64,000 bases of DNA from the NCBI GenBank assembly GCA_039545295.1, contig BCIK01000019.1, positions 62,001 to 126,000 on the forward strand. Reading direction: 5' to 3'. Source of the DNA: Udeniomyces pyricola (taxonomy: Eukaryota; Basidiomycota; Tremellomycetes; Cystofilobasidiales; Mrakiaceae). Numbering within the stretch: the first letter of the stretch is position 1; each line of letters starts with the position of its first letter. The position numbers and the translations under genes are program-made. The notes below the pieces were generated by a model that saw only the letters and a program-made list of their open reading frames with translations, did no database searches and was not told the DNA's origin. Shown one piece after another: positions 34,381-46,200 of this stretch.

Positions 34381-37300
34381 TCATTTCGAGTCCCCAAAGC
34401 CAAACGCATTCGACAAGTGCCTTGCCGAAGCCGACGAAGTGATCCCCCCTCCTCCTCCTCCTCCTGCAGCGGCGGTTCCGGACGAGTTGCCATGCTGCGT
34501 CAATCTCGAGCGGTACGATGTCGTTGACGAGACAGAACCACCCATCCCTGGCGTACCGGCATGCGACGGGAAATGAAGGGTTGAGCTCGAGCTAGAGGGT
34601 AGATGGCTTCGAACCCGAGCAGACAACGGCGTGGGCGCAGAGATCACAAGAGCCTGGAGCGATCACCAAATGATAGAGGAAGGTACAAAAAAAAAACGTT
34701 GAAAAAGAAAGAACGAAGAAGCATGTCAACCCCCAAGAACTGTGCCGACACCGAGAAACTTGAGAGTTACCGACGTACTTTTTTGGGCGTCTCTGATGAC
34801 CCACCAGACGAGATCACTCCTCCCGACAAGGCACTCGTTTTCTTCTCGCTTCTTGGAGTCGATAGGGCGTTAGATGTCGAGGCAAAGATACGCGAAGTCA
34901 TGCTCGTAGCCGTCGTCGAGGACGACGAGGGAGGGCTCGAAAGACCTTTTGTCGAGAACGAGGTTGAGATGGAACTACCGCCGCCGTCATAGTGAGGAGG
35001 AAGCTGATGCCTGGACGACGACGACGATGACCCGTTGACGGCATGGCTCGAATTTCCATGACTCATGACGGCCGCGTTGACGATCGCTGAGCCTCCTCCT
35101 CGGTTCTTAAGCATCCAAGGGTGGCGCAGTGCAGGTTGGGGTTTCAGCCGACGTTCGGGATCCCACGTGAGACATTTCGCAATGAAATCAATGAAGAGAT
35201 CGTCGTCGGTCTTGAGAACTTGGGGTAGCGTCTTGGCGCCGGGTCGACGTCGCTTGCCTTTGGAGTTGACGACCGGTCGAGGAGCTCCTTGAGAGTCTGA
35301 GGTGACGACGACGAAAGGGAAGAGAGAAGAGAGAGAGAGAGAGAAAGAGACCAAAATCAGGTTTGATGTGATAAGCAGGAGTAACGCCAAAATTCATTTC
35401 GGACCACAACCAAAATCCAACATCCATGGTCAAGACCTACCAAAAAACAAGTTTTTCCGAGACGAGCGATCAATCATGTGCTTATCCGGCAAGCCGAGGA
35501 CTTCCATGATGCACGAGAGCTGTTCCTGCTCGTTCTCGCCCGGGAAGATGGGGAACCCAGTGTAGAGCTCGGCGAGGATGCAGCCCAAACTCCACATGTC
35601 AATTGCCCTGAATAAGGCAAGACGAAAGAAAAAAAAAAGAAAAAAAGTTTGTAAATTTAAGGTGTCGATTAGGTTTTCGAGACCACTAAGACTTGACTCA
35701 TCATCGAGGCGCTTAATATAGTGAGAGAAAAGGTATGACAGAGAGAAGAGGGGATGAGAACGTACATGTGGTAGTTGGCACCTAAGATAACTTCGGGTGA
35801 CCGGTAGAACCGACTCTGGATGTAGGTATAAACTAACCGTATCACACGACAACAGGATTGAAAGAATCAGTTTCTTCTCTTGTGCTTTCTGTTCGTTATA
35901 TCAGGAAAGAACTTGCCCCCCCCCCCTCCCTTCCTCTCTCTCTCTCTACTCCTCTTAGATGAGATGATGACTAGATCCTCACCCTTTTCGTGTTCAAAGC
36001 AACTGCTGCCGAAATCAATAACCTTGATCCCGCTTCGGGAAGGATGACTGAGAAGGATGTTCTGATGACGGAGTGAATGGATAAGAAAGTAGTCAAGGAG
36101 AACATGACCACCATGATTCCAAGAGTCAGTCTTCTGAGAGTTTCGGTTCCAAACCCTTGCTAAGCCACACCAGCTAGCAACCCGATCAAAAAGAAACCCC
36201 AATTTCCAAACAAGAATGATAGCGAGGATACAAACCTCTGGCTTTAAATCACAATGGACGACCCGATGTTGCCTCATCAAGATGAGCGATCCCAAGAGCT
36301 GGGTCGTGAACCGTCGGATGAGCGTCGTCGTAAAGCCGGCAAAGGAGTTGGCTTTGATGAGCTCGTAGAGGTTGATGGAGAGGAGCTCGGTCGCGATGCA
36401 AAGGTGGTTTCGGAAGTAGAACGACTCAATCATCCGGATGACGTAGTGCTTCTCGTCCGGGTCCTACAGAAAGATGTGAATCGGACGGAAGAGGTATGGA
36501 ATGCATGTTCAGGTCACTCTAATTCGCGGACACAAAGAAAAGAAGAAAAGCGAGAAACGACGCACCCATTTCCGCAGGTTCTCCAAAATCTTGACCTCGA
36601 CAAGTGCCTGGTGATGAAACCTCTTCTTGTTTCGGATGATCTTGATAGCGACCGATTTCCCCGTAGCATGATCTCGGCATTGCAACACCTGGCCAAACGA
36701 CCCTTTGCCGAGGAGGCCGACGACCTCGTACCGATATGCGAGGTGGTCTCGCTCGATGAGGAGGTAATCTCCGCGATCGTCGTCGTATCCGTGGTTGTTG
36801 GTCGACTCATCACGCGTCGCCGCCTTCTTCTGGGAATCAGAGCCAATGTAATGAACCCGAGGGTATTCGACAATCTCGGATCGTTCAAAATCGGAAAGGG
36901 CGTTGTAGTGGGATTTCATCGTCGCTGTTGTTAGTAGACAAGCAAGCGAACGAGATTGGAAGGGGAAGATAGAGAAAGGCAAACATCCATGGAGTCAGCA
37001 CCTTGTCTAACGCAATGCCGAGTATCACGACCGAACTTGTTCGAGCAAGAGCCGCACAAAAACGGAGCAGAGAAAGCCTTACCCAATGGTGTCTGATACG
37101 GCGTAGGTTCTTGATCCTCCGGGAAACTCATCATGGCTTCCAACTCGGAGCTCGTTGCGCCCGATGCAACTTTCTTGGTCTTTTGCCGACGCAAGAACGA
37201 CCGCATCTCTTCGTCTCCAAGACGTTCGTCCTCGTCCTGTTGGCCTGCTGTCGTCGGGCTCGAACTAGTGGACCGAGCAGAGGTCGCGAGGGAATGGGCT

Positions 37301-40300
37301 GCACTACTGCTAGTGGTGAGCGATGGGGAAGTCGTCGAGTTGGTCAGGCGAGAGGAAGGAACGGAGAGCTTCGATGTGATAGCAGATTTGCCAGAGGCAT
37401 TGGCAGTGGCGCTTGGGGCGTATCGAGAGAGGTCGTTGGCCGAAGCAGAGACAGAGGCAGAGGCCGTATTGGAAAGGACTTTGCGAGCAACGGGAGGGGC
37501 AGAGAGGCCAGTGGACGGAATCGCTGCGGCGGAAGCTCGTCGAGAGGAACTGCTTGATGTCAGAAGGTTTGCGGGCGAAGCAAAGTTGCTGAGCGTGGAG
37601 GAAGAAGAAGAAGGAGGGATCGGAAGCTGACGAGGGGGTCGAGTGATAACGGATCCAGTCGATTGGGAAGGCTGCATGAGTCCACTCCCCCGTCGAGTCA
37701 CGGACGCTCCACCAGACGCATCGGCGACGTTGGTGGTAGCCGTGCTGTTGATAGTTGCTTTGGTGACGAGACTGGAGGTAGAAGCCGAGGGAGTGATTCC
37801 TGACTGCTGTTTCCGTCGGGGAAGCGTCGAAGGCACATTCGGGGGCGTTGCCCTATCCTCATCGATGGTGCCGACCTCGGACAGATTTGATCCGCTTCTC
37901 GACATACCACTCGTACTACTGCTAGCCGAGGCAGGCTGGACGACAACACTACTTTTTCTACCATGGCCTCCTCCACTGGATGATGGCAATGCTGGTGGGC
38001 CCATCGAGCGGTTGGGGCCCCCCGTCACGATTCGTGGAATCTTCGTTGGCGTGGCGTCAGACAGTCGAGTCGATGATGAAGAAGACGACGAAAATCCGGT
38101 TGAGGGTTGGTTGAGGGATGAAACAGAGGGGGAACCTGAAATGGAGGGAAGCTGCGAGACACGAGTCCGAGCGACAGCCGCGGCTTGAGGAGTGGCTGAA
38201 CCCGCGTTGGAGGACTGCCGACGAGGCGCGCCGCTGCTCGAAGCCGAAGCCGACGCGGACGAAGACACAGGAGAAGAAGTGGATGTGTCGTGGGTCCGGC
38301 TCTTGTTGAGAGACGCGACGCGGGCGATGGTGGAATTAGAGAGGCCAGACATTTGCATCGGCGGTAGGCTGATAGGGAGCTCTCGATCCTTCTCACTCAT
38401 CGAGATAGTCTGCATAATCAAAGGGAGACACACGTGATAGAAATGACCAATGTGATAAGCAACCCAAGTCCGAACCGAACCAGACGCCAGCAAACACACA
38501 GCATGAAACGAAAGGAACCGGCATGAGACAGCTCATACCTTGCCCCTCTTGCGACCGAGCAGGCCCATACTGCTCAACTTTCCATGTACCGAGTTACTCG
38601 CGCCGGGCGAGATCTTTTCCTTCTTTTCTTCAGACAACGGCGTTGCTGTAAGGCCATTGTCGCCATTGCTACCACCGGCCTCGAACACATCCTTACTCTT
38701 CTTCCTGTGCCGACCTGATAATCCCGGACTGGCCGATGCAGTGGTGCCAGCCGTCGAGGAACTATCTTCGTTAGCGGTTGCTGAAGCAGCCGCAGCTGCC
38801 GCCAGACTTCTCCTTGAGAGACTCCCTTTGAGCATGTTAGGCAAGCCCATGCCGCCTAACATAGACTTCCGAGAGCTTGAGGGCGTGGCGGACGGGTTGA
38901 GGATAGATTGGTTGGACTGGGACGAGGTCATGGAGTCTTTGCGACGGGAGGACGATGCAGTCGAGTTGGAGGAATCTTTGCGAGGCGTTTGGGGTAGGTA
39001 TTGAGCGTTCGACAGACCGGGAGGCAGGCCAGGAGGAGGTTGGTATTGTTGCGATTGCGTTTTTGGCTGTCGTTGTTGTCGAGAAGAACTCGGCGTTGGG
39101 TTAGATCCGGTCGAGAGGTTCTGCGAGGACGAAGTCGAGCGTCGGAAAAAAGGAATCGAGGATGGCATCGATTTCTTGGACGACGACACGGTCGATGCGG
39201 GGCTGTGGGACGGCTGACCAGCCAAAGAGGTGGATCCAGACAAGCTGCCGATGGAGTTGGAAGTGTGTCGGCTGTCTTCACTAGGGCGGTCGGCCATGAC
39301 GAACGAAGACGACGACTCGGACCGGTTGATGGTCGACCAGGGCGATTGAAGCGGGCTGCCGGGGTCATCTGATCTGATTGGAAACGAGAGCGACGGAACA
39401 GAGGCATTCGCAGTGCCCATCGTTGGAGAGTACGCCGCTTCTTCTTGAGAAGCGGTGGTCGAAGAGGAAGCATGCCTGCTGGAGGAAGAAGGCAGCTTCA
39501 TATGTAAAGCACTCGAGAACGACCATTTCTTGCTGGGTCCCTTGGGCTTGGACGACGACGACGACGACATCAAAGATGCTGGAGATGAGAGGTTGGGCGA
39601 AATGGGAGGGGCAATTGTGGGCGGAGGAATAGCAGCGGCAAAGGTCGTCGAGGTCGTCTGAGATGATTGCCGTTGGACTTTGCGCCGATCTTCGGCCTCG
39701 TTGAGCATTTGCATGTCAAGAAGGGTCGGAGCAGGCTGATCGTGATTGGGGAAAAGGGAGAGGGAGAGAGAAGGAGAGGTGGCTAGTGGTGATATGGCCG
39801 GAGAACCTATAGAAGCGCTTGGCTGAAGGGACGACCGGGTGCCGACGGAATAGTTCTTAGGAATAGGAGGAACAGGAGGGATCGCTTTAGCGTCCTCGAG
39901 GGCTCCGCTTCCTCCGACGCCTGCTCCAAAACCAGCGTCGGATAAAACACCTTCACTCTTGAGAGACGAAACATCGCTCCCATTGCTGTTATGTCGGACG
40001 CGGGCAACCTCGCCGGACGCAAATGAGCCCCGGTTCGTCTGCAAAGAAGGCAGTGAGGGAGCGGTCGAAGACGTGGCCATGCTCGTAGAAGAGCTCGAGC
40101 CTCGCTTCGAAGATGCCGAGAGGCTCGACCGAGTCGCGGGCACAACGCCGGATGATACGTCAAACGAGGACGATGCCGGCGGAAGGGGAAGCGGCTGGGT
40201 TGACAGGTGATCGGGCTGCTGTTCGCCTGAAGGAAGGCCACTGGCCACGAGTGACTTTCGATTTTTGTTGCTGTGGGCGCCCGTGCTACCGCTCCGGATC

Positions 40301-42482
40301 GGGGCACTAGGCGGCGTTCCGGGGCGACTGTGGATGCTCGCACCATCGCTCGTAGTTGCTGGTCCAGCCGAGCGTCGAGACTTGGCAGAGCGGCTACTCG
40401 AAGGAGATCGGTGAAGGCCATCGAGCCGACGAAGTACCTCGTCCTTGTCAGTGTCGAGAAAGTTTTGGGATGTCGAACGCTGAGGGTTCATCATCGTTGC
40501 TGTTGCTGTGCGGGGTGAGTCGTGAATCATGCTAGGGAAAGAGGCAGAGGGGGGCAAGGGGGGCTGATGCAACGGGGGCTGAAAGTTGCTGATGGGGTTG
40601 GAAGAGTGGGCCTGACGAAGAAACTGATGAATTGATGAGGACGAAGGCGATGGAGGAAGATGGGAGAAGTCATGAGCAGCCGCGATCATTCGAACCGCTT
40701 CTTGCTGTTGATGGGAGATGGATGAAGAAGTCGGGGACAGGGGGACGCCAATGCTGCCAGCTCCTCCAGCCGAGCTCGGGGGCGTACGACGCGAGTCACG
40801 ATGCTGCTTCTTGTGAAGACTGCTTGGCGAAGGCTCTGAACTCCCGGGGGCGGATTTGTGGGCTTTCGGCGGAAGGGAGACGATAAGACTGCGGTCTGTG
40901 CGATTTGGTGACCGATCCGAATGAGAGATAGGTGAATGAGGAGCCGAAAGGGACGAGGGGTTGGACGACGGATGCTGCGAGGGTGGAGTCAGAGACGAAG
41001 CTGGCGAAGTTGCTGTATTATGCGAAGGAAAGTAGGCAGTCGAGAGTTCGTGGATTGGCGGTGTGCGGGGCTCATAGAGTGCCTGTCCGGTATTGAAGAC
41101 ATGGGGCATGGACGATGGAGAGGGCATAGATACCGGTTGGGCGTGATCGGCGTAGAACGAGTGACCTCGGGTGCCATTGGTGTATGTCACAGGTCGCTTC
41201 GCTTTCGGTTGAGACGATGAACCCCCTACAGCTTGGATGCCCTCTTGATTCTCGACGATGCCAAGTCCTACGGCTTCAGGTCCAGCCTGTTGTGAAGCCA
41301 GGGTGAGGGGACCGGTGCTTCTCTTCCGCCTGACCTCCTTCTGCTGGACGTCCTCGACCTTTTCTCGCACGTTCCAACTCCGAGCAGGCATCTGAACGCT
41401 CGAGATCTCTCTAACAGGACTTTGCCAGGCCTGTTGCTGGGAGCGAGCCCATGAGGGAATCTCTTGACCGGCAGCCCAACGAGGAGTTGTCAGTTCGCCT
41501 ACGCCCACGAGGCCGTTGCGATCGATGCTGGCCGGGGACAGGGGAGCGGGCGTCGAAGGGAAGGGTATCGATTGCTGGGCGGGCGTCAGGGCAGGTGAAC
41601 CAAGGATGGGCGACGATATACTACATTGAGGATCGAGACATGGTGAACGTCAGCGATCGAAGCCATACACATCGTCGTCACTAGTCATCGGCCATCTAGG
41701 TCAAGACCCGCACGGGCCCTTTGGCCGGGCCCGCGCCCTGCCCCTTGCCCATGCACGTTCGATCTGGTAGACGTCGTTTTGCTATTGCCTGGCAATGCAT
41801 GAGTAGCCCGGGCCCGGCTTGCATGGCCTTGTGGAGAACGTTCTCCCGCAATTGGGCAAGGGCCGCCTGACACGAGAATCATGGTCAATAGAGAATCGAC
41901 GCGCTCACCTTTCCTTGGTTCGTTCGCCAATCTCGCCGAGCCTTTCGGCGTGCCTCGCCTCGGCATTGTTGATGCCCGAATAGACGGGTTGACTGCTCGA
42001 TCTGGACATGGCAGACGTCCTGACGGGAGGGCCAGCGGCCGAGGCGAGGGAGATGAGGGAGTGAGATGGGGGCAACGAGGGCGAACTTCGCATGGGAAGC
42101 CGCGAGGGCGGGGTGTTTCTGGCCTTGGGAGATAGAAATCAGGAGCGAGAGAAAGAAGGTCCAAACAAACCCGCCGGACGGAGATGGATATACGAGAGGA
42201 CGGAGGTGAGTATGTGCGTTGGGCGTGAATATATGTGAGTTGACAGCCATCTCAAGTCAAGACACCACTGACTGAAGTTCGAGCTGCTATCGCGTCGGAA
42301 GAGGGGGCAAGAGGAGTGATAGTAGCAGCGGCGACCCCTCTCCGCTTGGAGTCGGCCGCCATCTGGTCGGGTGAGGGTGGGAGGGAAAGTGCCTTTGGCG
42401 GTTTCCTGCGGGCCCCTCTGAGCGAACCAGGAGGTGAGCGAAGTTCCCGGTCGGACGGCTGAGGGGTGGAAAGAGGCGTCAT
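34381..42482 (-). CDS. POM1: DYRK-family protein kinase, Pom1-like, with a very long N-terminus
   Basis: Eleven exons (42482-42273, 42123-41909, 41620-38539, 38409-37083, 36924-36566, 36463-36236, 36061-35983, 35832-35766, 35607-35441, 35296-34779, 34653-34381) give 2174 residues. Pom1-type kinases form gradients from cell ends and control polarity and mitotic size. The first 1600 residues are Ser/Pro-rich and look disordered. The DYRK-homology box is seen as [11 protein letters not shown] at about 1654-1664. The kinase domain runs from about 1677 to 1975: [13 protein letters not shown] with K1706, E1721 of helix C, HCDLKPEN with D1803, DFG at 1823, and the activation-loop YTY (1835-1837) in [19 protein letters not shown], the DYRK hallmark. 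It ends in a Ser-rich tail. The N-terminal three-exon model rests on splice phase and continuous composition, not on homology. A later start cannot be excluded. The Pom1 assignment within the DYRK family is likely but inferred. Confidence 0.87.
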
Positions 42483-43245
42483 GGGACTGAAGCCTTTGTG
42501 GAGGGAGGGAGAGCGAGGGCAAGCGTGGACGAACTCAGGGTCGAAAGGGGGGGGGGGGGGCAGGGGAGAGACAGTGAGAGAGAGAGAGCGAGCGCGCGAG
42601 GGCGGACGGGAAGCTAAAGGGGAGATGGGTTTCGAATAACTTGCTTGTGGGCTAATGCGGGATGAGCTGGGGGTTGGAACAAGGCCGCTCTCGATGGACT
42701 CGGTCAGACGGCCGGTCTGAATGGGCTAGTTGTAAGGATGGACGTGCTGTGGGGAGGGATGAATGGACAATGGCTGATGAGATTATTGGGTGCGGTGATG
42801 AATTGGCTGGCTGACCTGATGATCTGACAACAGCTCGCACCACGGGAAACATGATGCATCAACCAGGCAGGACCAGGTTATAGCAGCTGCCAACTCGCCC
42901 AACCGAAATCAAGTCACAGCGCGCGTCAATTGATCATGATCGATCAATCGAGCTGGCAAGGTATATAATACGATATATGATATCTATCGAATACATGCTT
43001 TGCAAGACTTATGATATAACATCAATTCATTACTTACGTATTCTATTGAGTACCATTACTTGCGTCTTCGATCACTCTCCTCTTTCAACCCGTAATCGTT
43101 CAGGGACTACGCTACTCCATCGGTAGTAGGCCTCATATCTCGCAACCACACATATAGTCACCACCATCCACCCTCAACTCATCATCACCCACCTTCAACC
43201 AAACCCAGCGAGTGCTCCCGTCCGCCCAGTAATCTGCCAGCCCAG
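42483..43245. promoter_or_regulatory. Shared upstream region of the DYRK kinase and RAD1 genes
   Basis: A 763-base interval between divergent starts. It contains a G homopolymer near 42547-42560, AT-rich DNA at 42960-43030, and a palindromic cluster around 42930-42950 (atcatgatcgatcaatcg). No known factor site is claimed. Confidence 0.55.
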
Positions 43246-46200
43246 ATGGCGACCAGGAAGCTTCCCTACGTCTCCAGCATCATCAAAGAAATCGCCGACC
43301 CAGCGACGGACGACCTGCTCATCCTAGCCAAAGGCTTGGGCATCCGACGCGTCATCTGCACCTTGCTCAAAATTTACGACGGTCAAAAGAACCTTGTCCT
43401 GCTTGTCAGTCCACTCCATCCGTTCCGGACCCACACTCTGGCGATCCGACCAAACGGCAACCGTCGCCTCAGCCCGAAACGCGTCTCACGTCTTGCACCC
43501 GCTTTCTTTCATCTCTCATCTTTCCTTCATACGCCAGATCAACGCGTCTCCGGATGAGGAGGCTGGCATCGGTGAACTTCTCGGCACCATGGGTGTCCGA
43601 CGACCAGGAATGCGCGTCGTCAATGCAGAGATGGGCTCCAAGGAGAGGTCAGCTCACGCGCCCTTCATCCTTTGCTGCTGTATCAATCCCGCGCTCACGT
43701 CATAGCCCCCCCCCCCCCTTCTGAGCTGTATCTTTCTTCCCTTCTCGTTCCTACTTTGAACATGACAGGAAGGAACTCTACCTCTCGGGAGGTCTCATTT
43801 CAATCACTTCACGTATTCTCGTCGTTGATATGCTCACTAAGAACGTGCCGACCGAGATGATCACCGGTCTTCTCGTCATGCATGCCGAGCAGTCAGTCAT
43901 TCCCTGCCCACCTGCCAACCCCCAACCCCCCCTTTCGGTCCGACGCGACGAGGGCGTCGTGGATCGAATTTCCACTGAACTCACCTCTTGCCCTCCCTCT
44001 TGCTTTGCTACTTGATCTGTTTGGACAAAACAACCAGAGTTAACCAAACCAGTCTAGAAGCCTTCATCGTCCGTCTGTACCGGCAATCGAATCATGTTCG
44101 TCATCCGCTTGCCCTTCCCGCTCGCTCTGGACAAACGTCCGACCCTTTGGCCATATGCTTACAATGCTGATCATCTAAACAATGTCAAAATTTCTCAGGA
44201 TGGATTTCTCAAAGCTTTCTCAGACGACCCCGAACATTTCAATGCGACCATGACCCCGCTGCAGACGTGCATGAAGATGCTCTCCCTGCGTAGAGTGACG
44301 CTCCGGCCCCGGTTCGTCTCACAATCCGTGAAACGTCTACTCGCTTAAATCACGATTGCCCGCCTTCACCGTCTAGATGAGTCGATAGAGAGCTGACACC
44401 GCTGGTTTCTTGCTTCTCTTCGCTGTGTAGCTTCCACGAACAAGTCCACGAGTCGCTCGGCCAACGCAAGGCAGACGTCATTGAGCTCTACCAGCCTTTG
44501 ACCCGACCAATGATTGAAATTCAGACAGCCATCGTCGAGTGTATGGAAGCTACTCTAGCTGAGCTTCGTCGGACGTGTACAGGCGTGAGCGCCCTAGCTA
44601 GATGACGATGGTGATGTCTCGCCTAATGAGGTGGTGCTATCTTCTCAAATAAGATGCTGACCATACGTTTTCATCCACCGTATCAGGTCGATCTCGAGGA
44701 TCTCACCATCGACAACGCTCTTTTCCGTAATTTTGACAAGATCGTTCGCGCCCAATTAAATCCCATCTGGCATCGCGTCGGTCCAAAGACCAAGCGACTG
44801 GTGTCAGATCTCACAACACTGCGCAAACTCCTCACGTAAGAATTTTCTGCTTCCTTTCGAAAAGAATCATAATAATCTCCCGGCAATATTGACCGCAGTC
44901 TAAATGTTTTGTTAAAACTTGGACGTCGTTGTCACATCTTACGTCTCCGTACCATTGTTTCCTTAGATACCTCCTGAGTTACGACGCCATTACGTTCCAT
45001 TCTTACCTCGAAGCTATCCTGACTGCAGCTACCCCGCCTCCTGGCTCAGGCCCTTCGACTAATCCACGTGGTGTCAATCAATCGCCTTGGCTCTACCTCG
45101 ATGCCGCCAACACTCTCTTCCATGTCGCCAAACGTCGCGCCTATATCCCTCCGCCAAAGAAGAAAAAAGCGCCACCCGTCGCACCCGTGCCAAGGGATCC
45201 CTTGGACATGGACGAAGATGAGGAGGCCGAGGAGGCCTTAAGGGAAGTAGAGAGGGCGGAGAGGGAATCCACCGGGTTCAGAGCTGGGCCGGATGGGAGA
45301 CGGGATTGGGAGAAGACTCGCAAGGGTCAGATGTGGCCTCCAGGGGTGGAACCGGTGCTGGAAGAACTACCGAAATGGGGGTTGTTGGCGAGTGTGCTTG
45401 AGGAGATCGAAGAGGATATCACGGTCGCCAAGCATTCTGAACGACGTGAGTAGCTTTGCGTTTGGTTCATCCGTGCTTTTGAAGAAGTGCTTTCGCCTTT
45501 GTTGATGGGGGCTAAGACTCTGTGGATGGTGATGAGCTGAGTACTGAGCGCTAATAATATAAATCAATTCATTCTATTCTCTTTCTTTCTCTGTGTCGTG
45601 ACCGTTTCACCCCATGCCACCCTCGTCCTTTAGTGTCTCCTGGATCCAACACTATCCTTGTCATGTGCTCCGGTGATCGAACGTGCTCCCAACTGCGCGA
45701 GTACCTCTCCACTCGTGACCCTACGCCTCCACCTATGTCTACCGCCACCATGACCCCGGTCACCTCGGGTTCAGCCGGCAAGACCATGATGCAACGTCTG
45801 TTGCGCACCTACTTTTGGTGGAAGGGAGGACTCGGAGACATGAGCCGCAACTTGAGGGGCGGGAAGCAAAAGAATGGCAAGGGTGGGTTCGATGCCAAGA
45901 AGAGAGGGACGATGCCGTCCAATTATGGCGGAGGACGGAACGGAAGAGATAGTGCGAGTGGTCCGTCGAGAGGTGGAGGAGGTCCTCCGAGTTACAAGCG
46001 GCGGAGGATTCGCGGCGGAAGTGTCGCAGCGAGTGTGACGAGCGGTCGGAAAGAGATCGACAAGGATACCGGCGAAGAGGAGATCGTAGGGGCCGAGTTG
46101 GAGGACGAAGCTGAAGGGATAGCAGATTTGTACGTTCCAACAGCTCTTCTCGCTTACCCTTGCTGGGAGCCCGTGCATGATGGACGAAAGGTTGTTTTGC

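Noticed and set aside
33472..34384. Overlapping Ser/Phe/Pro-rich minus-strand frames
   Set aside because: They are translations of a purine-rich (plus strand) 3' flank with simple repeats and have no conserved motif.
38025..42522. Many long frames on both strands within the kinase N-terminal exons
   Set aside because: Low-complexity GC-rich exons leave several frames open. Only one frame links through matching splice phases to the kinase domain.
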